The notes under the pieces are model-generated. The model saw nothing but the letters and a program-made list of their open reading frames with translations. It was not told where the DNA came from and did not search any database. A DNA stretch of 64,000 bases from Phytobacter massiliensis JC163. Its GTDB lineage: Bacteria > Pseudomonadota > Gammaproteobacteria > Enterobacterales > Enterobacteriaceae. Positions 39,495 to 49,255 of this stretch are shown in pieces (within the stretch, counting starts at the first letter, position 1; every line of letters begins with the position of its first letter). The stretch lies in the NCBI RefSeq assembly GCF_000321045.1, contig NZ_HE578949.1, positions 345,993-409,992 on the forward strand, given 5' to 3'. Made by a program: the position numbers and the translations under genes.

Positions 39495-39668
39495 TGCATC
39501 CTCCTGTATGGCATTGAAACAGTATGGCTGCGTTCAGGGGGATATGGGGTTGTAATTCTGTGCGTTTTTGAAAAAAACGGAGGGAGTATGCAGAATGACG
39601 CCTTCGCACCGGTTGCAAAGGCGTAGGGTATTCACAGCTGCCGCAGCCAGAAGGCTGGAGTGGAACGC

Positions 39669-39881
39669 TTAGAGCGGCTTCTTCATACGCTTGTCCAGGT
39701 AGTGCCGGGTCGCTTCCAGAACGCCTCGCTGGCGGGAACATGTGACCATGATTTCCTGCGCGCGAAGCACCATGATGAGGTTGTCGGCCTTAACGGGCAG
39801 GCGTGAATTCATCAGATAAGTGGCTGCCAGGCCAATTGCCTCATGGATTTCCTCAGGTAGAACGTGCTCATCTTCGTTCAA
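39669..39881 (-). CDS. Small AriR/YcgZ-like helical protein
   Basis: A 70-residue protein starting with TTG at 39881 (MNEDEHVLPEE), supported by GGGAG 6 bp upstream. The pattern EAIGLAATYLMNSRLPVKADNLIMVLRAQ ... (in pieces LAATYLMNSRLPVKADNLI and VLEATRHYLDKRM) follows the two-helix layout of AriR/YmgB and YcgZ (LGQAVTNLM ... NNKNIILSLIHSLE). In E. coli these proteins act as connectors in biofilm and acid-stress control. Similarity is by eye and weak; family level only. Confidence 0.55.
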   Translation of the reverse strand: MNEDEHVLPEEIHEAIGLAATYLMNSRLPVKADNLIMVLRAQEIMVTCSRQRGVLEATRHYLDKRMKKPL

Positions 39882-40035
39882 TTACACTCCCGATGCTGCA
39901 ATAATGAATGTCTTCTAAAGCCGAAGGCCCGATCAAATTCACAAGAAGCATTATGTGGGAACATGCTGGAGCAAGTCTGATTAGAAGGAGAAATAGAAAC
40001 CCGTTAACCGTACCGATTAAACAGGTTCGGGGATA

Positions 40036-40338
40036 TCAGTGCTTCACTTCTTTACTGCTGCTGGCGAAAGCAGAATAGCGCATACGACTTTTGCGCTGGG
40101 TCATCTGTAAACGACTGGCGGCGCCCTTACGCTGTTCGGGCTGGGCGCGAAAATTATGCACCCCGCTTATCGCAGTCCGGTAGGCTTCCTGCCGTTCGCC
40201 GTTGGTTTCAGCGCTTAAACTGACTTGTAACTGCCCAATCAGAGCATCAAAGGAAACATCGTCATCGGAGTCCAGCAGCGAAAGCACCGCTTCTCCCATG
40301 ACAGTATCTACCAGTTTATCCTTATCATTTTTACTCAT
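40036..40338 (-). CDS. YmgA/AriR-like connector protein
   Basis: A 100-residue protein from ATG 40338 (MSKNDKDKLVD), with GAGAGG upstream. Residues 12-60 (MGEAVLSLLDSDDDVSFDALIGQL) resemble E. coli YmgA (TGQAVLQILRMKINFSLQTLIKQL). The last 35 residues are basic (RKGAASRLQMTQRKSRMRYSA), unlike AriR. An inverted repeat atgcgt-ac-acgcat lies 52-65 bp upstream of the start and may be an operator. Its job is inferred from the family: Rcs-linked biofilm control. Confidence 0.6.
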   Translation of the reverse strand: MSKNDKDKLVDTVMGEAVLSLLDSDDDVSFDALIGQLQVSLSAETNGERQEAYRTAISGVHNFRAQPEQRKGAASRLQMTQRKSRMRYSAFASSSKEVKH

Positions 40339-40483
40339 TTCGCCTCTCAGGATCACGACACTGTTCTGTGTAAGCAATAGTCATTATGCATGCGTACACG
40401 CATTATGCCTATCATTGTTGAAAGCGTTAACATCAATGAAATAGCGATGTAACATTCTTTTGTTGTTAAATCATTTGGTTATA

Positions 40484-40894
40484 TTATTTTGCCGTATAGC
40501 GCAAATATCCGATGACCCCATCGCTGTGACCATCGTTTGGGTGGTTGACCCCATCCATGACTTTCAGCTCCGGAAAATCAAAAGGCGATATCCCCTCCAG
40601 GCAGGCGACGTTTACGCCATACTGATCGGGCGAGGAACGGCGCTGGTGGAAGGTGTAGATACCGCATACCGAACAAAAATAGTGTACGGCGGTGCGGGTG
40701 TTAAAACGGTATTCCGTCAGCTTTTCTTTCCCCCGGGTAATGGTCAGGCCGGAGAGCGGCGCGGAAACGGCAACCGCGCCGCGCATCCGGCAGAATGAGC
40801 AGCTACAGCGCCGGGCGGTATTCAGCCCGTCAAGGAGTTCAACGGTAAAAGCGACGGCCCCGCAGTGGCACTGACCGTTCATTATTTCTGGCAT
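40484..40894 (-). CDS. GFA-fold zinc protein
   Basis: A 136-residue member of the glutathione-dependent formaldehyde-activating enzyme (GFA/DUF636) fold. Zinc ligands are seen as GQCHCGAVAF, RRCSCSFCR and CSVCGIYTFH. ATG 40894 has AGAGG upstream; MNGQCHCG, four codons later, is an alternative. Most members of this family are not known to act on formaldehyde, so only the fold is claimed. Confidence 0.85.
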   Translation of the reverse strand: MPEIMNGQCHCGAVAFTVELLDGLNTARRCSCSFCRMRGAVAVSAPLSGLTITRGKEKLTEYRFNTRTAVHYFCSVCGIYTFHQRRSSPDQYGVNVACLEGISPFDFPELKVMDGVNHPNDGHSDGVIGYLRYTAK

Positions 40895-40928
40895 ACCGAT
40901 ACCTCTCGCCTGTTATTACCTGCCGCTA

Positions 40929-43532
40929 TCACGATCTTGCCGGCGGGGATTTCATCTGTAAGTTAAAGGACTGGTCCAGATCGACTTTCTCCAGCGTCAC
41001 CGGTCGGCTGATAAAATAGCCCTGGGCAATATCGCACTGGTAGCTTTTCAACTGGCTAAGCTGTTCCTGCGATTCGACCCCTTCGGCGGTCACCTCGAGA
41101 TTAAAATCTTTACCAAGGCCGATGATTTTTTCCACAATGTGTTTTGCGGTTTCTGAGCCGTCCATCGCAAAGATAAACGACTTATCCAGTTTAATGCCGT
41201 CAAAGGGGAAGCTGCGCAGATAATTGAGCGAGGCGTAGCCGGTGCCGAAATCGTCCATCAGCAGCCTGACGCCCAGCCCTTTGAGTTCATGCATGATTTT
41301 TTGCGTCTGTTCCGGGCGCGAAAGGGTGACGTTCTCCGTGACCTCCAGCTCCAGCCTCGACGCCGGAAACCCCGTCGCCTCAAGCGTATTTTTTACCCTT
41401 GCGGCAATATCGGTCGCTCTGAATTCTACCGGCGACATATTGATGGAGACCGAGAGCGACTCAAAATGGCGGCCAACGTCACGACATGCCGTCGTCAGTA
41501 CCCAGTCCGTGAGCGCGACGATAATGCCGGTTTCTTCCGCCAGCGGGATAAACTGATCGGGCATCAGCAGCCCGTAGCGAGGGTGACGCCAGCGTACCAG
41601 CGCCTCCAGCGAGGTAATTCTCCCCAGCCGGATGTCGTAGCGCGGCTGGTACAGAAGGAATAGCTGGTTCTCTTTGATGGCCTCCCGCAGCGCCTGCTCC
41701 AGCTCCCGGCGCTGAACAATCAGTTCAGCCATATCCGGCTTATAGAATACCCAGGGGGTATTTTTATCTTTTTTCGCTTCGTACAGGGCGATATCGGAAT
41801 AGCGCAGCAGGTCGCTGGCGGTACGTGCATGCTGTGGAGAGAGCGCGATCCCCATGCTGGCGCCGATAAACATCTCGTTACCGCAGACGTAGAAGGGGCG
41901 GCGAAGCTCCTCAATAATCCGCCGACAAAAGATATCAATATCATCGTGGTTGACCAGATCCGGGGCGATGATAATAAACTCATCGCCGCCCTGGCGCGCC
42001 ACCAGGTCGGTACTGCGCATACAGTTGCGCAGGCGGGCCGAGACTTCACTCAGGACGGCGTCGCCTGCGGAGTGGCCGTAGACATCGTTGATGGTTTTAA
42101 AATCGTTTAAATCAAGGCTTATCATCGCCAGCGGCCTGTCTACTTCGCTGCCTTTCTGCAGCCTGCCTTCGAGGAACTCTTTCATCTGAATACGGTTGGG
42201 CAGGCCGGTTAATTCGTCGTGATGGGAGAGGTAGTGAATACGTTCGCTGGCTTCCACCTCCAGCGTGACGTCGGTAGCCGTACCGCGAAAGCCGATGGTG
42301 CCGTCACTGCGCGTCACGCGCTTAACCGTTAAGTTGCAGTAGCGCTGGCTACCCTGCGCAGAGAGATAAGGGCAGTGGGTCAGGGTCAAAACATTGCCCG
42401 TTTCGGGCTGCTCCAGCCAGAGGCACAGCGCCGGATCAACGGTAGACAAAAAACTGTGGAATGACCGCCCGAGCCAGTCATTAATACGATAGCCGGTAAT
42501 GGCGGGGAAGCGAGCGGAAATCCAGCTTAGCTGCTGTTCTTCATCCGCCTCCCAAATCCAGTCGGTGGTTGTTTCAACGATATCGCGGAACCGGCGTTCG
42601 CTTACCTCAAGCGCCTGCCTGCTTCGCTCAAGGAGAAACGCTTTTTCATCGTTCATCCGTGCCTTGATCAGCGCCTTGCGCGCCAGCACCAGCGCAAAGA
42701 GCACGGAGATGATCATCAGTAAGACCAGCAGCGGCAGAACCCATGTCAGCAGGATGTCACCGGGACTTTTTTTATCCCATGCGAATGCCACCGTTCCCCC
42801 TGATACGGGAAACAGCGTATCCGCTCTCTCCGGCCTGTCGCGCAGGATGTCCGCCTGGACCATATGGAGGTCGTGAATAACGTACTCTTCGCCTAGTGCG
42901 GCAAGCTTCGCCGGGGTGAGCGTTTCGGCAAAGATCATCAGCGAATGGTCGTCCGGCCCCTCCGATGCGCTTTTTTCCTCCGATGTAATCCAGGCCGCCG
43001 CCACCAGCGTCAGGCGGTCATCGACCAGTTGCAGCCTTGAAATAGCGCGGCCATCGTTACGCGCCACCTCGCGGCGCAGTTCAGCCAGCACGTTTTTACC
43101 CAGCCACTGCTCGAATGGCACAAGCTGCAGCCGTCCTGACAGCACGCTGTAGCGGGTCTGCCCATCCGCAGAGAGAACAAAGACCCCATCATAGCCAAAG
43201 GTCGTAAACAGGGACTCCCCTAAATTCTGCGCGTCCCACGCCCATTGTGTATTCACCTGCTGATGAAGATTTTCCCAGGCTTCGTTCCACGCCGCGTTAT
43301 CGCTTAGATGATCACGAATACTTTGCTGGCCGTTATCCAGCGCTTTGGTTAGGAGCTGCGTCGCCTGCTGTTTCGCGTTGCGATACAGGTCATTTTGCGT
43401 CTGGAAAAGCGTAAAAATCGTCGTCAGAAAAATGGCCACCATCAGAAAAAGCATCAGGGTGACGGTTTGTTTCATAATTTGATGCGTATCAGGCGCCTGT
43501 ACCGGAGCGGTATCACCATCGGCTGCTGACAT
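40929..43532 (-). CDS. CHASE4-type/PAS/GGDEF/EAL membrane protein
   Basis: An 867-residue c-di-GMP protein. A membrane helix at about 20-43, a periplasmic sensor of CHASE4 type (about 44-255), a second helix at about 257-283, a PAS domain (about 305-425), GGDEF (motif intact at about 514-518, preceded by an RSTD inhibitory I-site), and EAL (EALVRWRHP at about 641). The EAL catalytic residues NMSPVEF, EVTEN, DDFGTGY and DKSF are present, so it could both make and hydrolyse c-di-GMP; which dominates cannot be told. A regulator of attachment by inference. Confidence 0.9.
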   Translation of the reverse strand: MSAADGDTAPVQAPDTHQIMKQTVTLMLFLMVAIFLTTIFTLFQTQNDLYRNAKQQATQLLTKALDNGQQSIRDHLSDNAAWNEAWENLHQQVNTQWAWDAQNLGESLFTTFGYDGVFVLSADGQTRYSVLSGRLQLVPFEQWLGKNVLAELRREVARNDGRAISRLQLVDDRLTLVAAAWITSEEKSASEGPDDHSLMIFAETLTPAKLAALGEEYVIHDLHMVQADILRDRPERADTLFPVSGGTVAFAWDKKSPGDILLTWVLPLLVLLMIISVLFALVLARKALIKARMNDEKAFLLERSRQALEVSERRFRDIVETTTDWIWEADEEQQLSWISARFPAITGYRINDWLGRSFHSFLSTVDPALCLWLEQPETGNVLTLTHCPYLSAQGSQRYCNLTVKRVTRSDGTIGFRGTATDVTLEVEASERIHYLSHHDELTGLPNRIQMKEFLEGRLQKGSEVDRPLAMISLDLNDFKTINDVYGHSAGDAVLSEVSARLRNCMRSTDLVARQGGDEFIIIAPDLVNHDDIDIFCRRIIEELRRPFYVCGNEMFIGASMGIALSPQHARTASDLLRYSDIALYEAKKDKNTPWVFYKPDMAELIVQRRELEQALREAIKENQLFLLYQPRYDIRLGRITSLEALVRWRHPRYGLLMPDQFIPLAEETGIIVALTDWVLTTACRDVGRHFESLSVSINMSPVEFRATDIAARVKNTLEATGFPASRLELEVTENVTLSRPEQTQKIMHELKGLGVRLLMDDFGTGYASLNYLRSFPFDGIKLDKSFIFAMDGSETAKHIVEKIIGLGKDFNLEVTAEGVESQEQLSQLKSYQCDIAQGYFISRPVTLEKVDLDQSFNLQMKSPPARS

Positions 43533-43714
43533 ATTCCACCCTTAATATCCAAAGTCATTCTTAAAATATGGTCGAAGATCACTGGAATTAACGGCACGGC
43601 GGCATATTTATTTAGCGCAAGTGGGGGAGGCGGCGGGATTGTGAGCAGTTCTGTGACAGCAATCGCTCTTTACCATCAGGGCGATTCAGGAAGCTTAAAA
43701 AAGCCTTAAGAAAT

Positions 43715-43759
43715 AATAAAAAAACCGGCTCGCCCAGGGGCCAGTGTAGCCCCTGGGCG
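43715..43759 (-). terminator. Intrinsic terminator downstream of the SDR gene
   Basis: cgcccaggggc / gcccctgggcg, an 11-bp perfect stem, followed on the minus strand by agccgg and then T7-A-T-T. Ends leftward transcription of the SDR gene. Confidence 0.82.
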
Positions 43760-43764
43760 CAGGA

Positions 43765-44783
43765 TCACGGGATGATACGTTCCTGCCGGAGCGTATCGAA
43801 CAGGCCGGTGAAAGCGTCCAGCGTGGCGCGATAGCCGGTAAAGCCAGCCTTACGGCTTTTGCTCATATCGGTGAACGCCTCCATTGGACGGCCCAGATCC
43901 GCGTCGGTGTGCCACCAGGAGGCAAGACGGTTGATATCCGCTTCGGCAAGCTGATAACGTCCGGCGATCTCCCGCCACGCCGCGGCAGCCTCCTGCATGC
44001 GGCCTTCCAGCGGCATCATTGTCTCCGGATAGGGCGCTGCCTCTATGCCGAAGTAGGCGGCCAGCCGCGGCCACAGCCACTTCCAGCGAAACACATCGCC
44101 ATTGACGGCATTAAAGTCCTGGTTTGCCGCATTCGGGCTTTCAGCCGCCCAGCAGAGCTGTTCCGCCAGCAGCCCGGCGTCGGTAACATCAGAGACGCCG
44201 TTCCACTGTTCCGGTGAGCCGGGGAAGATAAACGGCCAGCCTTTTTCGCGGCAAAGCGTGGCGTAAACCGCCAGCGTCTGACCCATGTTCATCGCATTAC
44301 CAAGGGCGAAGCCGACAATGGTATGCGGGCGATGAACGCTCCAGCGATAGCCATATTTCTCCGCCCCGGCGAACAGCGCGTCTTCCTGGGCATAATAGAA
44401 GTTTTCTACCGGCTGGCGACCCTGTTCTTCACGAAACGGCGTGACCGGCACTGCGCCTTTACCGTAGGCTTCAAACGGCCCTAAGTAATGTTTAAGACCG
44501 GTCACCAGCGCTACGTGCGCCCCTTGTAACCTGTCGCCCAACGCGTTGATAACGTTCTCTACCATCGCGCCGTTGACGCGAATATTCTCTTTTTCCGTCG
44601 CCTGGCGCGCCCAGACGCTAAAAAAACCGCATCCGGTTTTATGTCGCCCAGCGTCTGTTGCACGGCCTGCGCATCCGTTAAGTCTGCGGTCAGGCTGGCG
44701 CAGCCTGGGGGGATCGCGCCGCGCCCGCGCGACAGCCCGGTGACGCCGCTGATTCCGACAATAAGCGCTTCACGCATATTCAT
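43765..44783 (-). pseudogene. SDR-family oxidoreductase (PRISE-like), frameshifted
   Basis: An NAD(P)-binding short-chain dehydrogenase of the extended type, about 340 residues when joined. The 5' part (MREALIVGISGVTG, Rossmann motif) stays open to about 44622 in one frame; the 3' part (VWARQATEKENIRVNGAMVENV, split; LVTGLKHYLGPFEAYG; HTIVGFALGNAMN) is in another. Adding one base to the A7 run at 44620-44626 restores DAVFFSVWARQ. KHYLGPFEAYG and RPHTIVG are typical of progesterone-5-beta-reductase/iridoid-synthase-like enzymes. Divergent from a LysR gene, its probable regulator. Likely a sequencing undercall. Confidence 0.82.
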
Positions 44784-44879
44784 TTCCTCATCTGTACGTA
44801 TAACACGTAGACTAATAGAGAATGCAGTTCTTATCTCTGGCATTAATTCACGTCATTCTTAACCTGAGTTCATTAATCA

Positions 44880-45785
44880 ATGCACGATCAACGTCTGAAA
44901 GATATCGTCCCCTTTGTCGTGAGCGTGGAAGAGGGGAGTTTTGCGGCGGCGGCGGAGCGGCTGCATCTTACCGGGTCGGCTATCAGCAAGTCCGTCAGCC
45001 GACTGGAGACCCGGCTGGGTTCACGGCTGCTTGAGCGTACCACCCGCAGGCTCGATCTGACCGATGCCGGAGAGGCTTACTACCAGACCTGCCTGCGCGT
45101 GCTGGAGGATCTGGCGGAGGCGGAGTCGGTACTGGCGGCGCACCGCGCTATTCCATCAGGCCGCCTGCGGCTGGCGGTGCCAAACAGCTACGGCAGGCTC
45201 TGCGTCATGCCGCTACTGATTCCGTTTTGCCAGCAGCACCCGGAAATTGAGTTAAGCCTGAGCTTTTCCGACCGTTTTCTCGATCTGTTTGATGAAGGGA
45301 TTGATGTGGCGGTACGCATCGGCAAAAGGGCGGAGATGCCCGCATCGCTGGGCTGGCGGCAGCTTGGCCGCGAGCGGATGGTATTTTGCGCCTCGCCGGA
45401 CTATTTACGCCGGGAAGGGCGGCCGCAGAGTATCGCCGAACTGTTACGCCACCGGGCGATTTTATACGAGCGGGTCGACGGTACGCCCAAACCCTGGCTG
45501 TTTCTGTCCGAAGATGGCTACCCTGACTGGCGCGACGTGCCGTTTCGGCTGGCGCTGGGGGACGTCGACGCCCAGCTACAGGCCGTCTGCGCGGGACTGG
45601 GCGTGGCGCAAATGCCGACCTGGCTTGTCCAGGGCCCGCTCGCCCGCGGCGAACTGGAGATTATTCTGCCGCATATGCGCCCCGACGGGCTGGCGCTGAC
45701 GCTGGTATGGCCGCGACGCAAGCAGCTTTTGCCCAAGGTCGATGCCCTGCTGGCTGCGCTAAGCGCGCTGGATATTACCGGCTGA
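44880..45785 (+). CDS. LysR-family transcriptional regulator
   Basis: A 301-residue regulator with N-terminal helix-turn-helix (EEGSFAAAAERLHLTGSAISKSVSRLE, split as SFAAAAERLHLTGSAISKSV) and a LysR effector domain (SGRLRLAVPNSYGR). Divergent from the SDR gene with a 96-bp shared promoter region, so it most likely controls that gene, as LysR pairs usually do. The inducer is unknown. Confidence 0.9.
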   Translation: MHDQRLKDIVPFVVSVEEGSFAAAAERLHLTGSAISKSVSRLETRLGSRLLERTTRRLDLTDAGEAYYQTCLRVLEDLAEAESVLAAHRAIPSGRLRLAVPNSYGRLCVMPLLIPFCQQHPEIELSLSFSDRFLDLFDEGIDVAVRIGKRAEMPASLGWRQLGRERMVFCASPDYLRREGRPQSIAELLRHRAILYERVDGTPKPWLFLSEDGYPDWRDVPFRLALGDVDAQLQAVCAGLGVAQMPTWLVQGPLARGELEIILPHMRPDGLALTLVWPRRKQLLPKVDALLAALSALDITG

Positions 45786-45800
45786 TGGCCGACGCGCGGC

Positions 45801-46061
45801 TTACCCCCGGTCGTCTTTCGGGCCGAGGAACCAGAACGCGAACGGCAGCGAACCAATGACCGTAAACACCAGGCTATAGATAAACGCCCATGCGCCCTGA
45901 ATAAAAAACATGGAGGTGGTCCACTCTTCCATTGGCAGATTGTATTGATCTTCTACCCCATGGAAGGTGACGTTAGAGATAACCGTCACGGCGACCAGAA
46001 AAACGATAATCACCGCCAGAATGAATTTTTTTCCCTCAGGGGTACGCAGTTTTTCACGCAT
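45801..46061 (-). CDS. Small two-span inner-membrane protein
   Basis: An 86-residue protein with two hydrophobic helices (KFILAVIIVFLVAVTVISN and FIYSLVFTVIGSLPFAFWFL) and a short polar loop (VEDQYNLPMEEWTTSM) between them. It resembles the DUF2534 group of small enterobacterial membrane proteins, an assignment I hold loosely. Function not known. Convergent with the LysR gene, with only 15 bp between the stops. Confidence 0.65.
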   Translation of the reverse strand: MREKLRTPEGKKFILAVIIVFLVAVTVISNVTFHGVEDQYNLPMEEWTTSMFFIQGAWAFIYSLVFTVIGSLPFAFWFLGPKDDRG

Positions 46062-46243
46062 GGGTTGCTCCTGTTGTCATCATTCGCCCGACGCGATAGC
46101 GCCGTCATAAGTTGCAAAATATCAAACTCTGGGTGAGAAAGCGAAATCGGGTTAACCGTAGGCTGCGGTTTTTGGTATAACAACTTTTTACTGTTGTCAG
46201 GCCTGTTTAGTGCAGTGGGGAGTTTCCATGCTGAGGACGCGAT

Positions 46244-47687
46244 ATGGCCTCGTCTGATACCCGGACAGAAAACGCCGCAGAAAAGAGCGGCTCCGGGCGC
46301 ATCTCCGGGGTGGCGCTGCTGGTGGCCAGCGCATTTTTTTATGGAGTTTCTGGACGGCACCGTTATTGCCACCGCGCTGCCGGATATGGCAAAAGCGTTT
46401 GGCGTGTCGGCCATCGATCTGAATATCGGTATCAGCGCCTACCTGCTGACGTTAGCGATGCTTATCCCCGCCAGCGGCTGGGTGGCGGAGCGTTTTGGCG
46501 CACGCACTGTTTTCAGCCTGGCGCTGCTGATTTTTACCGTCGCTTCGTTATTTTGCGGCCTGACGGAAAGCGTAACCGGCTTTGTCCTGATGCGGGTGCT
46601 GCAGGGTATCGGCGGGGCGATGATGGTGCCGGTCGGGCGGCTGGTGGTGCTGCGCACCACCCCTAAAGATCAGCTCATCAAAGCCATTGCCACCCTGACC
46701 TGGCCCGCGCTGGTGGCGCCGATTATCGGCCCGCCGTTGGGTGGTTTTATTACGACCTATGCCAGCTGGCACTGGATCTTCTTTTTGAATGTGCCGCTGG
46801 GGCTGGTGGCGATTGTGCTGGCGATGCGTATGATGCCCGGCCTGTCGGCAGAGGAAAAACGACCCTTTGACGTGGTGGGATTCACGGCGACGGGGCTAAC
46901 CATGCTCTGCCTGGTCTGCGGGCTGGAGATGCTCAGCCAGCAGCAGGTTAGCCTGCTGAGCGCCGCTGCGACTATCGTGGCGGGCCTGCTGGCGCTGTGG
47001 TGGAGTATTCGCCACTTGCAGCGTGCGTCCGCGCCGCTTATCGACCTGGCCTCTTTGCGGGTTCCGTCATTTCGCATCACCATGCGCGGCGGTTTTCTGC
47101 TGCGCGCCACCATCAGCTCCGCCCCTTTTATGCTGCCTTTGATGTTCCAGGTAGGGTTCGGCATGAGCGCTTTCGAGGCGGGCTCGCTGGTGCTGGCGGT
47201 CTTTGCCGGGAACCTGGCGATGAAGCCTGCCACCACGCCGCTTATCCGCCGTTTCGGGTTTCGCACTCTGCTCATCGGCAACGGCGTCATCTGTGTACTG
47301 TCGCTCTTTTTCTGCGCCTTTCTGGCCCCGGACTCGCCGCAGATGTTAACGCTGGCGCTGTTGTTTATTGGGGGCCTCAGCCGCTCCATGCAGTTTACCG
47401 GGATCAGTTCGCTGGCCTTTGCCGAGGTGCCCGCCGCTCAGATGAGCTCTGCCAATACGCTGTTTAGCACCTCCCTCCAGCTGGCGAGCGGGCTTGGCGT
47501 TACCCTCGGGGCGCTGAGCATCCGCGCTGGCGCGTTATTGACCGACTGGCTGGGCTACGCCGATATACAGGGGATGGCCTTTAAGCTCGGGTTTGTGATT
47601 ATTGCGCTGATTACCGCTGTCGGTTTGTATGACATCACCCGTCTGGAGGCCGCCGCGGGGAGCAACGTTTCCCGCAAGACGCGCTAA
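46244..47687 (+). pseudogene. MFS drug-efflux-type transporter, frameshifted near the start
   Basis: A 14-helix-type (DHA2/EmrB-QacA group) transporter of about 480 residues when joined. ATG 46244 opens MASSDTRTENAAEKSG ... ALLVASAFF, then the frame is lost in the T7 run at 46334-46340. Removing one T joins it to MEFLDGTVIATALPDMAKAF, the family motif D1 region (LDGTVIATALP). Other motifs are intact: motif A GWVAERFGARTVF, motif C GPPLGGFI. An alternative is initiation at the internal ATG for MEFLDGT, which would cut into helix 1. Likely a homopolymer overcall. Substrate unknown. Confidence 0.85.
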
Positions 47688-47701
47688 AAGGAGCGATATT
47701 G

Positions 47702-47977
47702 TCCGGGTAAGCGCACCGGGGTTGTCCCGGATGCGGCGTTGCCTTATCCGGGCTACGAAACCCACGTCGCTGCACGATTTGTAGCCCGGGAAAGCGCCAG
47801 CGCACCCGGAGGTTCCCCGGATGCGGCGTTGCCTTATCCGGGCTACGAAACCCACGTCGCTGCACGATTTGTAGCCCGGGAAAGCGTCAGCGCACCCGGG
47901 ATTCCCGGCTGCGGCGTTGCCTTATCCGGGCTACGAAACCCACGTCGCTGCACGATTTGTAGCCCGGGTAAGCGTCA
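47702..47977. repeat. Tandem REP/BIME array, about 90-bp period
   Basis: Three near-identical units, each with an inverted pair of REP cores (gcccggaaagcg.. type gtagcccggg and ccttatccgggctac) joined by a spacer with cccacgtcgctgcacgattt. The gcggcgttgcc core starts at 47733, 47823 and 47911 (periods 90 and 88). It fills the space between the MFS gene and the end of mcrC. Open frames in it are by-products of the repeat. Confidence 0.92.
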
Positions 47978-49255
47978 TTAAGCTGGTGCGATTAACGGCA
48001 GCGTATGGTCATCCGGGCGCAGCAGTTCATCGCGGTCAAGATCGAAAGGCCAGACGTGCAGCGTCAGCGCATCGTTAAACAGAAAAGGCTTTAGCGGCGC
48101 GGGGAAGATATCGGTTTGCGGATAGATTAATACCATCTCTCCGCGGCCTGCCTGCCAGGTCTGCCCGTAGGCGAACATCTGGTAAAAATCCTGCTGACTC
48201 AGGTCGTACTTTGTTTTTCGCGCGCTGGCATCCACCCGCTTCCATTTCGTATCCAGCACCCACTTCTCTTTGCCGCGCTCAATTAACAGGTCGGGCTTAA
48301 GCCGGAAAATGTGGCTGCCGTCGTGCCGACAAAAAGTGTGGCTTGCCACCTGCGTGCGCAGGCTGGCATCCGACTCAAGCTGGTTTTTCAGCTGTTTCGC
48401 TACGTGCTGCTCAAACAGCCGCTCCATTGGGAACAGCAGGCTGATGCCCTGCGTCGCACCCTGGATCGCCAGCGGCATATGCTCACCAAGAATCAGCTCG
48501 CACCACGGACGCACCGGCTGGTAATGCGCCAGTAAACGATCGTCGCGCCAGCGGGAGAAATCCAGCTGCACCTGCCTGCTGGGAGCGATCTCCTGCATCA
48601 TTGTGCGCAGTTCATGCGCCAGCCGCCAGTTATCCGCCTCTTTTGCCTGCCGGCAGACCTTATCCAGCGCCAGGCGCAGCAGGCGGTTTTCCGGCCGGTC
48701 AGGCAAGAAAAGGGCATGACGCAGATGAAAGCGGTGGCCCTTGCCTGGCGGCTGGCGTGCCTGCCGGGCCTGATCCAACTGGCCGCGCAGATAAGGCTGT
48801 TCCTCTTCGACCTGCTGATAATCGAAGCGCAGGCCGCGCTTAAGCAGACGGTCCAGCGCCAGCAAAAACTGGCGCATGACCCATTCAGTCAGCGGGAAAC
48901 GAAACAGCGCCAGATCTGCCGCGCCGGTCTCCCGCCAGGGAAGGTTAAGCGCCGACGCGATCATTTTGCACAGCAGCGCCCGGCTTCTGGCCGGGTCGTC
49001 CTGCGCCTGGTGACGGGGAAGGATTTCGATATCCGTGCCGCAGGGGGTATGGATAATGCCGACATAGTTGTCGAGACGCAGCCAGCGTCGGTTCTCTATT
49101 TCTATCAGCCTTGCGCCCTGGCGGGTAAACCCGGCCTGTAGCTTGCAGAGCCAGTCAAAGGCGCTGCTGCTGATTTGCGCTTCATCGGCTGACGCGGTGA
49201 CTTCCGAGGTCGTCAGGCGCGCATGCTCGCGAACCGTTATCCTCGTCTGTCTCAC
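47978..49255 (-). CDS. mcrC: McrC-like subunit of a type IV restriction system
   Basis: A 425-residue McrC-family protein, the nuclease subunit that pairs with McrB to cut modified DNA. An N-terminal beta-rich domain (LLEIENRRWLRLDNYVGII, split) precedes a PD-(D/E)xK nuclease region: HIFRLKPDLLIERG and WVLDTKWKRVD supply the Asp and Asp-x-Lys ligands. GTG 49255 overlaps the McrB stop in GTGA, showing coupling. Longer than E. coli McrC (348) by an N-terminal extension. Confidence 0.87.
   Translation of the reverse strand: MRQTRITVREHARLTTSEVTASADEAQISSSAFDWLCKLQAGFTRQGARLIEIENRRWLRLDNYVGIIHTPCGTDIEILPRHQAQDDPARSRALLCKMIASALNLPWRETGAADLALFRFPLTEWVMRQFLLALDRLLKRGLRFDYQQVEEEQPYLRGQLDQARQARQPPGKGHRFHLRHALFLPDRPENRLLRLALDKVCRQAKEADNWRLAHELRTMMQEIAPSRQVQLDFSRWRDDRLLAHYQPVRPWCELILGEHMPLAIQGATQGISLLFPMERLFEQHVAKQLKNQLESDASLRTQVASHTFCRHDGSHIFRLKPDLLIERGKEKWVLDTKWKRVDASARKTKYDLSQQDFYQMFAYGQTWQAGRGEMVLIYPQTDIFPAPLKPFLFNDALTLHVWPFDLDRDELLRPDDHTLPLIAPA

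Noticed and set aside
44822-45034. Short frame at the start of the LysR gene as an upstream peptide
   Set aside because: It overlaps the LysR start in another frame and shows no ribosome site or conservation.
47702-47977. CRISPR array
   Set aside because: The repeats are 88-90 bp, nearly contiguous, internally palindromic REP units without unique spacers; no cas genes.
47535-47981. Open frames with repeated GFVARIRQRRIR or YPGYETHVAARFVARES units
   Set aside because: They arise from the tandem REP array read in frame and are not proteins.
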